A program made the position numbers and the translations under genes. 64,000 nt of DNA from Variovorax sp. MHTC-1 (GTDB lineage: Bacteria > Pseudomonadota > Gammaproteobacteria > Burkholderiales > Burkholderiaceae_C): positions 124,001 to 188,000 of the forward strand of contig NZ_RWKI01000005.1 in NCBI RefSeq assembly GCF_003984645.1. Reading direction: 5' to 3'. Below are positions 1 to 9,425 of the stretch, piece after piece. The stretch's first letter is position 1; each line of letters starts with the position of its first letter. A model generated the notes under the pieces. The model was given only the letters and a program-made list of their open reading frames with translations. It was not told the origin of the DNA and did no database searches.

Positions 1-470
1 TGCGCGACGCTGCCGCCGGCGCCAACATCACGGTCATCGACCAGGTCTACAGCCCCGACGAGGTGCTGTCGCTCATGGACGCCTGCGATGCCTATGTGTC
101 GCTCCACCGCAGCGAGGGCCTGGGCCTCACGATGGCCGAGGCGATGCTCATGGGCAAGCCGGTGATCGCCACCAACTTCTCAGGCAACGTCGATTTCATG
201 GACGAGAGCAACAGCCTGCTCGTGCCCTACAAGCTGGTGAAGCTCGGCAAGCCGATCCCACCCTATGACGCCAAGCTCGAATGGGCTGAACCCTCCATCG
301 AGCATGCGGCGCAGCTCATGCGGCGCGTCTACGACAACCAGCAATGGGCGCGCGAGGTCGGGGCGCGCGGCAAGGCGAGCGCCGAAGCCAATCTGTCGCT
401 GGATGCGGCGGGCCGAAGAATCGCCGCCCGCCTCGAGGAGATCAAAGCGCTGCGGCGAGCGGCAGGCTGA
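1..470 (+). CDS. Glycosyltransferase family 4, C-terminal part (5' truncated by window)
   Basis: The reading frame is open from base 3 and enters from outside the window, so only the last 155 residues or so are present. The segment SEGLGLTMAEAM carries the E-x7-E motif of retaining GT-B (GT4) transferases, which binds the nucleotide of the sugar donor. It is followed by a GKPVIAT stretch, also typical of the family. The enzyme would add a sugar to a cell-surface polysaccharide at the cytoplasmic face of the inner membrane. Its last 29 bases overlap the convergent ABC ATPase gene on the other strand. Donor and acceptor cannot be read from this fragment. Confidence 0.85.
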   Translation, partial: RDAAAGANITVIDQVYSPDEVLSLMDACDAYVSLHRSEGLGLTMAEAMLMGKPVIATNFSGNVDFMDESNSLLVPYKLVKLGKPIPPYDAKLEWAEPSIEHAAQLMRRVYDNQQWAREVGARGKASAEANLSLDAAGRRIAARLEEIKALRRAAG

Positions 471-1185
471 TCTCTTCGGTCTTCGCGACCTCGACGATCC
501 GCCCGTGCTCCAGGTGGATCACCCGGTTGCATTCCTTGGCGATCAGGTCGGGCGAATGCGAGGCCAGCACCAGGATGCCCGACTTGGACACCACGTCCTT
601 CATCCGCTGCTCCGCCTTCTCGGTGAACTCGGCGTCGCCGACCGACAGCCACTCGTCCATCAGCAGGATATCGGCCTCGACGCTGGTCGAGATCGAAAAG
701 GCCAGCCGCATCAGCATGCCGGTGGAATAGGTGCGCACCGGCATGTTGACGTACTCGCCCAGTCCGCTGAATTCGCAGATTTCGGGCGTGAGCGCGTCGA
801 TCTGCTTCTTGCTCATACCCATCACGAGCCCGCGCAGCATGATGTTCTCGATGCCCGTCGCATCGTGCTCGATGCCCAATGCCGGGTCGATCAGGCTGGA
901 GACGGAGCCCTGGCGGACGAATTCGCCCGAGGAAGGCTCGTAGACGCCGGCCAGCGCGCGCAGCAGCGTCGACTTGCCCGCACCGTTGTGGCCGACGAGA
1001 CCGAGGCGGTCGCCGCTCTTCAACTCGAGGTTGATGTTGCTCAGCGCCTGCACCACGTTGACGCCGGTCTCCTTGCCGAAGCGGCCGCCGGTCACGGATG
1101 CGGCGAGGGTCTTCTTCAGCGAGGCGGCCCCGGCCCCATAGATCGGGAAGTTGACCGAGACGTTCTTGAGGGAAATGAAAGCCAT
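442..1185 (-). CDS. wzt: Polysaccharide ABC exporter ATP-binding protein (Wzt type)
   Basis: This 247-residue ATPase powers export of a finished polysaccharide across the inner membrane with the permease encoded just upstream. The Walker A is GHNGAGKST near residue 65, the signature region is YSTGMLMRL, and the Walker B is ILLMDEW. A switch histidine follows in VLASHSPD. The protein ends soon after the nucleotide-binding domain, so it lacks the C-terminal carbohydrate-binding domain that some O-antigen Wzt proteins use to recognise the chain end. It therefore looks closer to KpsT/TagH or short Wzt forms. The permease stop lies 6 bases upstream, which indicates one transcript. Confidence 0.92.
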   Translation of the reverse strand: MAFISLKNVSVNFPIYGAGAASLKKTLAASVTGGRFGKETGVNVVQALSNINLELKSGDRLGLVGHNGAGKSTLLRALAGVYEPSSGEFVRQGSVSSLIDPALGIEHDATGIENIMLRGLVMGMSKKQIDALTPEICEFSGLGEYVNMPVRTYSTGMLMRLAFSISTSVEADILLMDEWLSVGDAEFTEKAEQRMKDVVSKSGILVLASHSPDLIAKECNRVIHLEHGRIVEVAKTEEISLPLAAAL

Positions 1186-1191
1186 GGTTCC

Positions 1192-1995
1192 TTACAGCCA
1201 GTAGACGACGCGACGGCGGTACTTCGCGAAAAGCAGGGCCGAAGCGAGCACGCTCAGCGCCGTCCACCCCAGGATGCCCCACCAGTTGTGGGCGCCGGAG
1301 ACGCCACCCATCAGGGGCGTACGCAGCAGATCAAGCATTTGCGCGAATGGATTCCACAGGATGTACTGGGCACGATCGGGCAGGCTTTCGGGCAGCCAGA
1401 AAACGGGCGTCAGGAACATCAGCATCTGCATCACGCTGGTGACGATCTGGGTCACGTCGCGAAAGCGCGTGCAGACCAGCCCGAGCGCCATGCCCAGCGC
1501 CTGGGCGTTGATCAGCGTCAGAAGGAAGGCGGGCACGAAGAGCAGCGCAGACCACGAGAGCGAGACGCCGGCCCACAGCGCCACCGGCACGTAGAGCACG
1601 ATGTGGTGTGAGAACTGGATGAGGTTGCGCGCCATGCTCCGCCAGACGAACAGGCTGATCGGGAAGTAGCCCTGCTTGAGATAGTTGCTCGATCCGATGA
1701 AGGCGTTGCACGAGTCGGTCACCATGCTGGAGAAGAAGCCCCAGAAGATGATGCCCAGCGCCAGGTGAGGAAAGAACTTCGACAGCTCGTGGCCGAACAG
1801 CGAACTGTACAGCGGCCCCATGCCGCCGATCATGGCGCCCATGCTGAGGGTCAGCCACAAGGGTCCAAGCATCGAGCGCCGGTAGCGCAGCACGATGTCG
1901 AACCAGGCCAGCGTCCACCAGATGTCGGTCCGGCGGGTGCCCTCCCACCAGTCGGCCCACGCGTTGCGATGAAGATTGGAATGTGCCTGGCTCAT
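1192..1995 (-). CDS. wzm: Polysaccharide ABC exporter permease (Wzm type)
   Basis: A 267-residue ABC-2 type integral membrane protein with about six hydrophobic segments after an amphipathic N-terminus (WWTLAWFDIVLRYRRSMLG is the usual entry motif of this family). It forms the export channel for the polysaccharide, working with the ATPase that follows it. Its ATG overlaps the stop of the upstream GDP-mannose gene as ATGA (1992..1995), so the two are translationally coupled. This links sugar-nucleotide supply to export. Substrate chemistry is not visible from the sequence. Confidence 0.92.
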   Translation of the reverse strand: MSQAHSNLHRNAWADWWEGTRRTDIWWTLAWFDIVLRYRRSMLGPLWLTLSMGAMIGGMGPLYSSLFGHELSKFFPHLALGIIFWGFFSSMVTDSCNAFIGSSNYLKQGYFPISLFVWRSMARNLIQFSHHIVLYVPVALWAGVSLSWSALLFVPAFLLTLINAQALGMALGLVCTRFRDVTQIVTSVMQMLMFLTPVFWLPESLPDRAQYILWNPFAQMLDLLRTPLMGGVSGAHNWWGILGWTALSVLASALLFAKYRRRVVYWL

Positions 1996-3413
1996 ACGCG
2001 TCCGTAGGTGTCCACCAGGCGCACGATGTCGTCTTCGCCGAGGTAGCTACCGCACTGGACTTCGATGAGAACCAGTTCGTCCTGTCCGATATTCGTCAAT
2101 CGATGCTTCTCCTTGAGCGGGATGTAGCGGTACTCGCCGGGCAAGGTCTTGTGCTCCACATCGCCGATCTGGACGATCGCCGTGCCTTGCACGACAACCC
2201 AGTGCTCCGCGCGCTGGTGGTGGTACTGCAGCGAGAGCGCCTCGCCCGGCTTCACCGTGATGCGCTTGACCTTGTAGCCGTCTTCTTCCTTGAGCGAGGC
2301 GTAGGTGCCCCAGGGGCGGTGGACGACCGCAGGCAGATTCACCGTCTCATGCTTGCGCGCCTTGAGGATGTCGACCACCTTCTTGACCTGTTGCGCGCTG
2401 TCCTTGTGGGCTACCAGCAGCGCATCGGGCGTGTCGACGATCACCAAGTCGCGCAGGCCCAGGGCCGCCACGATCTTGGGTCCGTGGCTCTCGACCTGGA
2501 TGTGGGTACCCGTGGTGTCCACGGCCACCACGTGGTCGTCCGGGAAGGTGTTGCCGCTGGCGTCCGAGATCTGAGCCTTGGCGACGGCGGGCCAGGAGCC
2601 CACGTCGCTCCAGGCGAACCGGGCCGGCACCACGCGCACGTTGTCGGCGTGTTCCATCACCGCGTAGTCGATGCTGATGTCGGGCTGCAGACCGAAGGCG
2701 TGCAAGTCGAAGCTGATCGCCTCGCCCTTGGTCTGCGCCGAGTCCATCGCATGGCGCGCTGCCCTCAGCACCTCCGGCGCATGCAGCTCCATCGCCGAGA
2801 TGATCGCGGCCGCGGTGAAGCAGAACATGCCGCTGTTCCAGTAGTAGCGGCCCGTCGCCAGATACTCCTGCGCGGTAGGCAGATCCGGTTTCTCGACGAA
2901 GCGCTTGACCGGCTGGCTGTCGCGCGAGACGCGATCGACTTCCACATAGCCGAAGCCCGTCTCCGGCGCGGTCGGCGAAATTCCGAACAGCACCAGCGCC
3001 CCCTCCTGGGCCAGCCGGAACGCCTCGCTAGCGCTGGCGACGAAGGCTTCGACGTCCGGCACCAGATGATCGGCCGAGAGCACCAGCATCACGGTGTCGC
3101 CGCTGAACTGACGCTCGCACTGCAAGGCCGCCAGCGCGATGGCCGGCGCCGTATTGCGGCCCTTGGGTTCGAGCAGAAACGTGGCCGTGGGCGGATCGCT
3201 CATCTGGCGCAGCACGTCCTTGGTCAGGAACTGATGGTCCTTGTTGGTCACCACCATCAGGTCGCCCGTGCCGCAGGCCTGCCCTCTTTCGATGGCCTGC
3301 TGGAGCAGGGTCGAGTCGCCGAGCTTCATGAAGGGCTTGGGGAATGCCTGGCGTGACGCGGGCCACAGCCTCGATCCGGCGCCACCTGAGAGCACCACTG
3401 AAAGCAATCGCAT
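1992..3413 (-). CDS. manC: Mannose-1-phosphate guanylyltransferase / mannose-6-phosphate isomerase
   Basis: A bifunctional enzyme of 473 residues, the usual length for AlgA/ManC/CpsB. The N-terminal nucleotidyltransferase domain starts with LSGGAGSRLWPASR and has FVEKP around residue 170; it makes GDP-mannose from mannose-1-phosphate and GTP. The C-terminal cupin domain starts near RPWGTY and is the type II phosphomannose isomerase. GDP-mannose would feed mannose-, rhamnose- or fucose-type residues into the polysaccharide exported by the two genes downstream. It is the first gene of the minus-strand run and faces away from the glycosyltransferases that begin at 3487. Confidence 0.95.
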   Translation of the reverse strand: MRLLSVVLSGGAGSRLWPASRQAFPKPFMKLGDSTLLQQAIERGQACGTGDLMVVTNKDHQFLTKDVLRQMSDPPTATFLLEPKGRNTAPAIALAALQCERQFSGDTVMLVLSADHLVPDVEAFVASASEAFRLAQEGALVLFGISPTAPETGFGYVEVDRVSRDSQPVKRFVEKPDLPTAQEYLATGRYYWNSGMFCFTAAAIISAMELHAPEVLRAARHAMDSAQTKGEAISFDLHAFGLQPDISIDYAVMEHADNVRVVPARFAWSDVGSWPAVAKAQISDASGNTFPDDHVVAVDTTGTHIQVESHGPKIVAALGLRDLVIVDTPDALLVAHKDSAQQVKKVVDILKARKHETVNLPAVVHRPWGTYASLKEEDGYKVKRITVKPGEALSLQYHHQRAEHWVVVQGTAIVQIGDVEHKTLPGEYRYIPLKEKHRLTNIGQDELVLIEVQCGSYLGEDDIVRLVDTYGRV

Positions 3414-3486
3414 GCCTTTTCCTTAGTTCTGAGAGCGACCGGCGATTTTACCGACCGGACCGGAGGTCGATGACCGGACCGGAGCA

Positions 3487-4512
3487 ATGGCGCAAACCTT
3501 TAAGATGCGGCCCTCATCCGGTTTCGCCTTGATTTCAGTCGCTCTCTGCACCCACAACGGCGCTCGCTTCATCGGCGAACAGATACGCAGCATTTGTCTT
3601 CAGACGCTGCCGCCGGGGGAGATCGTCCTCTCGGACGACGCCTCGACGGACGACGGCATCGAGGTCGCGCGTGCGGCGCTTCGAGAATGCGAGCGGGCAA
3701 AGCCGGGCCTTTCGATCGATCTGCGCGTCATCGAGAATTTGCCGCCGCTGCGGGTGACCAAGAACTTCGAACAGGCCGCCCTGGCGTGCAAGGGCGACCT
3801 GATTGCGCTCTGCGATCAAGACGACGTGTGGCACCCCGATCGGCTGGCGCGCATCGCGGCCGAGTTCGAGCGGCGCCCGGAGCTGCTGTTGCTGCACACC
3901 GATGCGCGGCTGGTGGGGGCGGCGCGGCAGGACCTTGGGGGGTCGCTGTTCCACGCGCTCGAGGTCAAGCCCTTCGAACTCGATTGGATTCACGGCGGCC
4001 GCGCATTCGACGTCTTTCTGCGTCGCAACCTGGTCACCGGTGCAACGACGGTGTTCCGCCGGTCGCTGCTGGCGCAGGCGGCGCCGTTTCCTGTCGAATG
4101 GCTGCACGACGAATGGCTCGCGATCATCGCCGCGGCCATCGGTCGTGTCGACGTGCTCGAAGACGAGCTGATCGACTATCGGCAGCACGAAAGCAACCAG
4201 ATCGGCGCGCAGCGCGACTCGTTCCGGCGCAAGGTGCAGAAGGCACTTGCTTCGCGAGGCGACACGCACGTCAAGCGCGCCTTCAAGGCGGAGCTTCTTC
4301 TCGCGCGGCTGCTCGCCCTCGGCGACCTGGTCGCGGCCGAAACCATCGGCAAGGTTCGAGACAAGCTGGAGCACCAGCGCTTTCGCGCCGCATTGCCGCC
4401 CAGGCGCGTGACCCGCGTCGTGCCGGTGCTCCGCGAGGCGCTGAAGGGCCGTTACCAGAAATTCGGACGCGGCGTGCGCGGCGTGGTGCGCGATCTGTTC
4501 GAGTCGGTGTAG
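3487..4512 (+). CDS. Glycosyltransferase family 2
   Basis: A 341-residue GT-A enzyme. The N-terminus ISVALCTHNGARFIGEQI is the typical start of the nucleotide-sugar fold, with DDAS and DQDDVW supplying the metal- and donor-binding aspartates. The C-terminal third is basic and probably lies on the membrane. Such enzymes resemble rhamnosyl- or galactosyl-transferases of O-antigen clusters. The start is uncertain: a GGAG sits only 2 bases before ATG 3487, and an ATG at 3505 is possible. The next gene starts 7 bases after its stop, so they are likely cotranscribed. Confidence 0.85.
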   Translation: MAQTFKMRPSSGFALISVALCTHNGARFIGEQIRSICLQTLPPGEIVLSDDASTDDGIEVARAALRECERAKPGLSIDLRVIENLPPLRVTKNFEQAALACKGDLIALCDQDDVWHPDRLARIAAEFERRPELLLLHTDARLVGAARQDLGGSLFHALEVKPFELDWIHGGRAFDVFLRRNLVTGATTVFRRSLLAQAAPFPVEWLHDEWLAIIAAAIGRVDVLEDELIDYRQHESNQIGAQRDSFRRKVQKALASRGDTHVKRAFKAELLLARLLALGDLVAAETIGKVRDKLEHQRFRAALPPRRVTRVVPVLREALKGRYQKFGRGVRGVVRDLFESV

Positions 4513-4519
4513 TCGACAG

Positions 4520-6454
4520 ATGACCCGCGCTTCATCATTCGCCGCGCAAGCGCACCGCATCTGGCGTCTGGTGCGCGTCCTTCCCGCTGCGGTCTACAAG
4601 GGCGGGGGCGTGGGAGGCATGCTGGGCCGCTCCTGGCTGATCTTCCGGCGCTCCGGTTTTCAGGGCCTGAAAACCTCGTTCGGCATCCTGCTGCGCGGCG
4701 AAGGGCCGCCGCGCATGGTCGATGCCGGCACGCTCGATCGCAAGCACTACAGCGAGTGGGTGAAGCGCTACGACACGCTGACCGATGCGCTTCGTGACGC
4801 GATGAGGCGACGCGTCGCCGCCATGGACAGGCCGCCCTTGATATCCGTGGTCATGCCCGCCTACGACACCGATGGAGCCTGGCTGCGGGAGGCGATCGAA
4901 TCGGTGCGCCGGCAGATCTATCCGCATTGGGAGCTGTGCATTGCCGACGATGCATCTCCGACGGAAGCGACGCGGGCGGTACTGGCGGAATACGCTGCGC
5001 TCGATCCGCGCATCAAGGTCGTGTTCCGGCCGCAGAACGGGCACATCGCTGCCGCTTCGAACAGCGCGCTCGAGCTGGCCAGCGGATCGTGGGTCGCGCT
5101 CATGGACCACGACGACCTGATTCCCGAGCATGCCTTGTTCTGGCTGGCCGATGCGATCGATCGCCATCCCGATGCGCGCCTGATCTATTCCGACGAAGAC
5201 AAGATCGACAGCCAGGGCGTGCGCTCCGCGCCCTACTTCAAACCCGACTGGAACTTCGATCTTTTCCGATCGCAGAACATGTTCTCGCATCTGGGGGCCT
5301 TCACGACCGACCTGGTCCGCAGCGCAGGCGGTTTCAGGCTCGGCATGGAAGGCGCGCAGGACTATGACCTCGTCTTGCGCTGCATCGAGCGCGTGGCGCC
5401 CGGGCAGGTGCATCACATTCCGCGGGTGCTCTATCACTGGCGTGTGCATGCGGCGAGCACGGCAGCATCGACGGAGGTCAAGCCTTACGCACAGCAGGCC
5501 GGCGAGCGCGCATTGAACGAGCACCTCGCCCGCACCCACGTGCGCGGACGCGTGGAGGCCACCGCCGACGGCTATCGCGTGCACTACGCGTTGCCCGACC
5601 CGCCGCCGCTGGTGTCGCTTGTGATTCCGACGCGGAACGCAGCCGGGCTGGTGCGCCAGTGCATCGAGAGCATTCAGCAGAAGACGAGGTATCCGCGCTA
5701 CGAGATCATCCTGGTCGACAACGGGTCGGACGATCCGGGAGCGCTGGACTACTTCCGTCGATTGGGCGAGCAGTCCGGCATCCGTGTCGTCCGGGACGAC
5801 AGGCCGTTCAACTTTTCGGCGCTCAACAACGCGGCGGTCGAACTGGCGAACGGCGAACTTGTCGCCTTGATCAACAACGACATCGAGGTGATATCGCCCG
5901 ACTGGCTGTCCGAGATGGCCGGCATCGCCTTGCAGCCCGGTGTGGGCGCCGTGGGCGCGCGCCTCTGGTATCCGGACATGACGCTTCAGCATGGCGGCGT
6001 GATCCTTGGCATCGGCGGTATCGCAGGGCACTCGCACAAGCGGCTGCAGGCCGGCGATCACGGCTATTTCCAGCGGGCTGTCCTGACCCAGTCGTTTTCC
6101 GTGGTGACGGCGGCATGCCTGGTGGTGCGCAAGAAGACCTACAAGGAAGTGGGCGGTCTCGACGACGAACACCTGCAGGTCGCATTCAACGACGTCGACT
6201 TCTGTCTGCGCTTGCGCGAGGCGGGCTATCGCAACGTGTGGACGCCGTATGCGGAGTTGTTCCATCACGAATCCGCCACGCGGGGGGACGACGTCGCACC
6301 GGCAAGGAAGGCCCGCTACGACCGGGAGCGGCAATACATGCTCGGGCGCTGGGGCGCGGCGCTGAAGGAAGACCCTGCCTACAGCCCGAACCTCACGCTC
6401 GATTTCGAGGATTTCAGCTACGCGTGGCCGCCGCGCCTGCCGCCGCTCGCATAG
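4520..6454 (+). CDS. Tandem two-domain glycosyltransferase family 2
   Basis: A 644-residue protein with two GT-A domains in a row. The first starts near residue 112 (SVVMPAYDTDG, then DDAS, MDHDD and SDEDKID). The second starts near residue 365 (SLVIPTRNAAG, then VDNGSDD and INNDIEV). Both keep the acidic residues expected for catalysis, so the protein may add two sugars in turn or polymerise a repeat. About 100 residues precede the first domain. It follows the single-domain transferase at 3487 with a 7-base gap. Sugar specificity is not readable. Confidence 0.87.
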   Translation: MTRASSFAAQAHRIWRLVRVLPAAVYKGGGVGGMLGRSWLIFRRSGFQGLKTSFGILLRGEGPPRMVDAGTLDRKHYSEWVKRYDTLTDALRDAMRRRVAAMDRPPLISVVMPAYDTDGAWLREAIESVRRQIYPHWELCIADDASPTEATRAVLAEYAALDPRIKVVFRPQNGHIAAASNSALELASGSWVALMDHDDLIPEHALFWLADAIDRHPDARLIYSDEDKIDSQGVRSAPYFKPDWNFDLFRSQNMFSHLGAFTTDLVRSAGGFRLGMEGAQDYDLVLRCIERVAPGQVHHIPRVLYHWRVHAASTAASTEVKPYAQQAGERALNEHLARTHVRGRVEATADGYRVHYALPDPPPLVSLVIPTRNAAGLVRQCIESIQQKTRYPRYEIILVDNGSDDPGALDYFRRLGEQSGIRVVRDDRPFNFSALNNAAVELANGELVALINNDIEVISPDWLSEMAGIALQPGVGAVGARLWYPDMTLQHGGVILGIGGIAGHSHKRLQAGDHGYFQRAVLTQSFSVVTAACLVVRKKTYKEVGGLDDEHLQVAFNDVDFCLRLREAGYRNVWTPYAELFHHESATRGDDVAPARKARYDRERQYMLGRWGAALKEDPAYSPNLTLDFEDFSYAWPPRLPPLA

Positions 6455-6477
6455 CGCGCGTTCCGCACGCGCGGCGG

Positions 6478-7236
6478 TCAGGCGCGGTATCGCGCTGCGA
6501 GCTTCCTATAGCGCCAGAACGCCCCCGACAGCCACACCTTCAGCAAGCTCGTCACATGCCAGTACAGATGCCGCAGGCTCGTCCGGCTGGCGCGCTGCGC
6601 ATCGTGCAGCGCCGTCAGGTCCTCCGCCACCTGCAGCCTCCAGCCCGCCAGCCGGGTACGCGCACAAATGTCGAAGTCTTCGCCGTACATGAAGAAGCGC
6701 TCGTCGAAGCCGCCGACCTGGCGGTAGGCCTCGCTGCGGAACAGCATGAAGAGGCCGGGGATCCAATCCGGCACCAGCGGCAGCTCATAGTCCGGCCGCT
6801 TGCGCCTGAGGATCTCCAGCGGCGTGATGATCGCGCGGTGCTGCTCCGGCGCGCTCTTGCCGGGCTCGAGAATTCGCGGGGTCAGCAGGCCGCTGTCGGG
6901 CGCCGCCTGCGCGATCAGCGGCGCCAGCACGTCGCGGTCGAAGCGGATGTCGGGGTTGAGCACTAGGAACCAGGGCGTGGTGCAGCGATCGAACGCCTGG
7001 TTGTGGTTGGCGCCGAAGCCCAGGGGGACCGCGTTCTCGATGCGTTCGATCTCGAAACCCCACTGGGTGCCCGCCAGCAGGTCGGGCTCGGCGATGTTCT
7101 GCGTCAGTACGACCTTCGCCGTGAGCGCGCGGCTGAAGCGGTCCAGCTGCTCGAGCAGCGGGCGCACCAGTTCGAGCTGACCGTGGCTCACGATCGAGAC
7201 CGTGACGGCGGGCGAGGAGGAGGGGGATGTGGACAT
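6478..7236 (-). CDS. Glycosyltransferase family 2, WbbL rhamnosyltransferase-like
   Basis: 252 residues. The N-terminus has VTVSIVSHGQLELVRPLL, then GFGANHNQAF and LVLNPDIRFD. These motifs are typical of WbbL-type dTDP-rhamnosyl transferases that act on lipid-linked GlcNAc. The C-terminal part carries GEDFDICAR, where the catalytic base is expected, and a hydrophobic or basic tail. It is transcribed divergently from the initiating transferase gene, with a 44-base gap between starts. That spacing suits a model in which one enzyme primes the lipid carrier and this one adds the next sugar, but this is inference. Confidence 0.82.
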   Translation of the reverse strand: MSTSPSSSPAVTVSIVSHGQLELVRPLLEQLDRFSRALTAKVVLTQNIAEPDLLAGTQWGFEIERIENAVPLGFGANHNQAFDRCTTPWFLVLNPDIRFDRDVLAPLIAQAAPDSGLLTPRILEPGKSAPEQHRAIITPLEILRRKRPDYELPLVPDWIPGLFMLFRSEAYRQVGGFDERFFMYGEDFDICARTRLAGWRLQVAEDLTALHDAQRASRTSLRHLYWHVTSLLKVWLSGAFWRYRKLAARYRA

Positions 7237-7280
7237 GGTCTAATTTCGCCCGGGGATTCTAGGGTTCCCGATTTCCATCC

Positions 7281-8375
7281 ATGCTTACCCTGATCGTCAT
7301 CAGCTTTCTCGTCTCCGCCATGTCGGTGCTGTTCTTCATGCGCCGGGCGCGCCGCCATGCGCGGCGCTACGGCTCCGACATGCCGCAGCGCTTCCACAAG
7401 GGCCACGTGCCGCGGCTGGGCGGCGCCGGCATCTTCCTCGGCACGGGAGCCGCCTGGCTGGTGGCGGGCATACCGTCCGATCCCTTCAACGTCTCGTGGC
7501 CGCTCAAGGCCTCCGCCTTCACGCTGCTGTGCATCGCGCCGGCCGTGCTGGGCGGCATCATCGAGGACCTGACCCAGCGGGTCTCGGTGCGCTACCGGCT
7601 CGGGCTCACCATCGGCTCCGCGCTGCTCTTGTGCTGGCTGCTCGGCCTCGGCGTCTCGCGCACCGGCATCGGCTTCGTCGACGGCTGGCTGCAGGCCTGG
7701 CCCTACGCGGCGATCCTGTTCGCGGCCTTCGCCATCGGCGGCCTGCCGCACGCCTTCAACATCATCGACGGCTACAACGGCCTGGCCGGCACCGTGGCCG
7801 TGCTGGTGTGCCTCGCGGTCTCGCACGTGGCGCTGCAGGTCGGCGACCGGCAGCTCGCCGCCATGGTGATCTGCCTGGTGGGCGCGACGGCGGGCTTCCT
7901 GGTCTGGAACTACCCGCGCGGCAAGATCTTCGCCGGCGACGGCGGCGCCTATGTATGGGGCATGGTCATCGCGATCGCCGTGGTGACGCTGGTGCAGCGG
8001 CATCGCGTCGTCTCGCCCTGGTTCCCCATGCTGCTCCTGATCTACCCGGTGTGGGAGACGGTGTTCTCCATCTACCGCAAGATGGCGCGCGGCCAGTCGC
8101 CGGGCGATGCCGACGCGCTGCATTTCCACCAGCTGATCTTCCGGCGCATCGTCCGGGTGGCTTTCGCGGACGACGAGGCCCGGCAGCTGCTGGCGCGCAA
8201 CAACCGCACTTCGCCCTACCTTTGGATGTTCGCGGCGCTGACCGTGGTGCCGGCCGTGCTGTTCTGGAACAACACGCCGGTGCTGATGGCCTTCTGCGCG
8301 CTGTTCGTCGCCACCTATGTCGCGGCCTATCTCATGATCGTGCGCTTCAAGGTCCCGCGCTGGCTCCGGCCCTGA
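7281..8375 (+). CDS. Undecaprenyl-phosphate sugar-1-phosphate transferase (WecA/MraY family)
   Basis: A 364-residue polytopic enzyme with about ten hydrophobic segments. It transfers a sugar-1-phosphate (typically GlcNAc-1-P) from a UDP-sugar to undecaprenyl phosphate, starting polysaccharide synthesis. Family motifs are [13 protein letters not shown] near residue 40, [13 protein letters not shown] near 160, and [10 protein letters not shown] near 215, which hold the magnesium-binding aspartates. A histidine-rich loop near 275 ([12 protein letters not shown]) matches the HIHH-type loop of WecA. No clear ribosome-binding site precedes this ATG. It is not MraY proper, since no peptidoglycan genes surround it. 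Confidence 0.88.
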   Translation: MLTLIVISFLVSAMSVLFFMRRARRHARRYGSDMPQRFHKGHVPRLGGAGIFLGTGAAWLVAGIPSDPFNVSWPLKASAFTLLCIAPAVLGGIIEDLTQRVSVRYRLGLTIGSALLLCWLLGLGVSRTGIGFVDGWLQAWPYAAILFAAFAIGGLPHAFNIIDGYNGLAGTVAVLVCLAVSHVALQVGDRQLAAMVICLVGATAGFLVWNYPRGKIFAGDGGAYVWGMVIAIAVVTLVQRHRVVSPWFPMLLLIYPVWETVFSIYRKMARGQSPGDADALHFHQLIFRRIVRVAFADDEARQLLARNNRTSPYLWMFAALTVVPAVLFWNNTPVLMAFCALFVATYVAAYLMIVRFKVPRWLRP

Positions 8376-8421
8376 GTTCCGTCACAATCCGCCGCATCCG
8401 TCGTCTACTCCACCGCCGACC

Positions 8422-9315
8422 ATGACCGATCCCGTCCTCAACATCCCGCCGCGCGACAAGGCCGAGATCCTGGCTCAGGCGCTGCCGTACATCCGCAAAT
8501 TCCACGGCAAGACCATCGTCATCAAGTACGGCGGCAACGCCATGACCGATCCGGCGCTGCAGGCCGACTTTGCCGAAGACGTGGTGCTGCTCAAGCTGGT
8601 CGGCATGAACCCGGTGGTGGTGCACGGCGGCGGCCCGCAGATCGAGGCGGCGCTCAACCGGCTCGGCAAGAAGGGCCACTTCATCCAGGGCATGCGCGTG
8701 ACCGACTCCGAGACCATGGAGGTGGTCGAGTGGGTTCTGGCCGGCGAGGTGCAGCAAGACATCGTCGGCCTGATCAACCAGGCCGGCGGCAAGGCGGTGG
8801 GCCTGACCGGGCGCGACGGCGGCCTGATCCGCGCGCAGAAGCTCAAGATGGCGGACCGCAACGACCCCAACCTGCATCACGACGTGGGCCAGGTCGGCGA
8901 CATCGTCTCGATCGACCCGAGCGTGGTCAAGGCGCTGCAGGACGATGCCTTCATCCCCGTCGTGAGCCCGATCGGCTTCGGCGAGGAGAACGAGAGCTAC
9001 AACATCAACGCCGACGTGGTGGCCGGCAAGCTCGCCACCGTGCTCAAGGCCGAGAAGCTCATGCTGCTCACCAACACGCCCGGCGTGCTCGACAAGAACG
9101 GCAAGCTGCTGACCAACCTGAGCGCGCGCGAGATCGACGATCTGTTCGCCGACGGCACTATTTCCGGCGGCATGCTGCCGAAGATCGAAGGCGCGCTCGA
9201 TGCGGCCAAGAGCGGCGTCAACACCGTGCACATCATCGACGGGCGCGTGCCGCATGCGATGCTGCTCGAGATCCTCACGGACCAGGCCTACGGGACGATG
9301 ATTCGGGCGAGATAG
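8422..9315 (+). CDS. argB: Acetylglutamate kinase
   Basis: ArgB, 297 residues, phosphorylates N-acetyl-L-glutamate in the second step of arginine synthesis in the cytoplasm. The glycine-rich ATP site [10 protein letters not shown] is near residue 32, VVVHGGGPQ near 65, and [12 protein letters not shown] lies in the middle of the protein. The length and the N-terminal helix fit the arginine-inhibited hexameric form. The gene stands alone, with slmA about 1.2 kb downstream beyond galE on the opposite strand. Confidence 0.98.
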   Translation: MTDPVLNIPPRDKAEILAQALPYIRKFHGKTIVIKYGGNAMTDPALQADFAEDVVLLKLVGMNPVVVHGGGPQIEAALNRLGKKGHFIQGMRVTDSETMEVVEWVLAGEVQQDIVGLINQAGGKAVGLTGRDGGLIRAQKLKMADRNDPNLHHDVGQVGDIVSIDPSVVKALQDDAFIPVVSPIGFGEENESYNINADVVAGKLATVLKAEKLMLLTNTPGVLDKNGKLLTNLSAREIDDLFADGTISGGMLPKIEGALDAAKSGVNTVHIIDGRVPHAMLLEILTDQAYGTMIRAR

Positions 9316-9320
9316 GGCTC

Positions 9321-9414
9321 GCCCCCAGGCTGCGCGCACTTCGGGTTGCGCGCGCCTTCCCCCTACCGGGGGCAACACCAGCGGCCCGGCGAAGCCGGTT
9401 CCGCGGTGTTCCAC
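9321..9414. repeat. Multi-hairpin intergenic repeat between argB and galE
   Basis: The 110 bases between the convergent argB and galE stops contain stacked hairpins. GCGCGC arms flank ACTTCGGGTT, then a CCCC/GGGG stem, then CCGGC-GAA-GCCGG nested within AACACC...GGTGTT arms. The left end shares CCCCCAGGCT with the repeat found inside the dehydrogenase gene near 50444. It may act as a bidirectional transcription barrier. Family membership rests on that local match and on my general recollection of such repeats in Comamonadaceae. Confidence 0.6.
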
Positions 9415-9425
9415 GCCTGAGTGCC

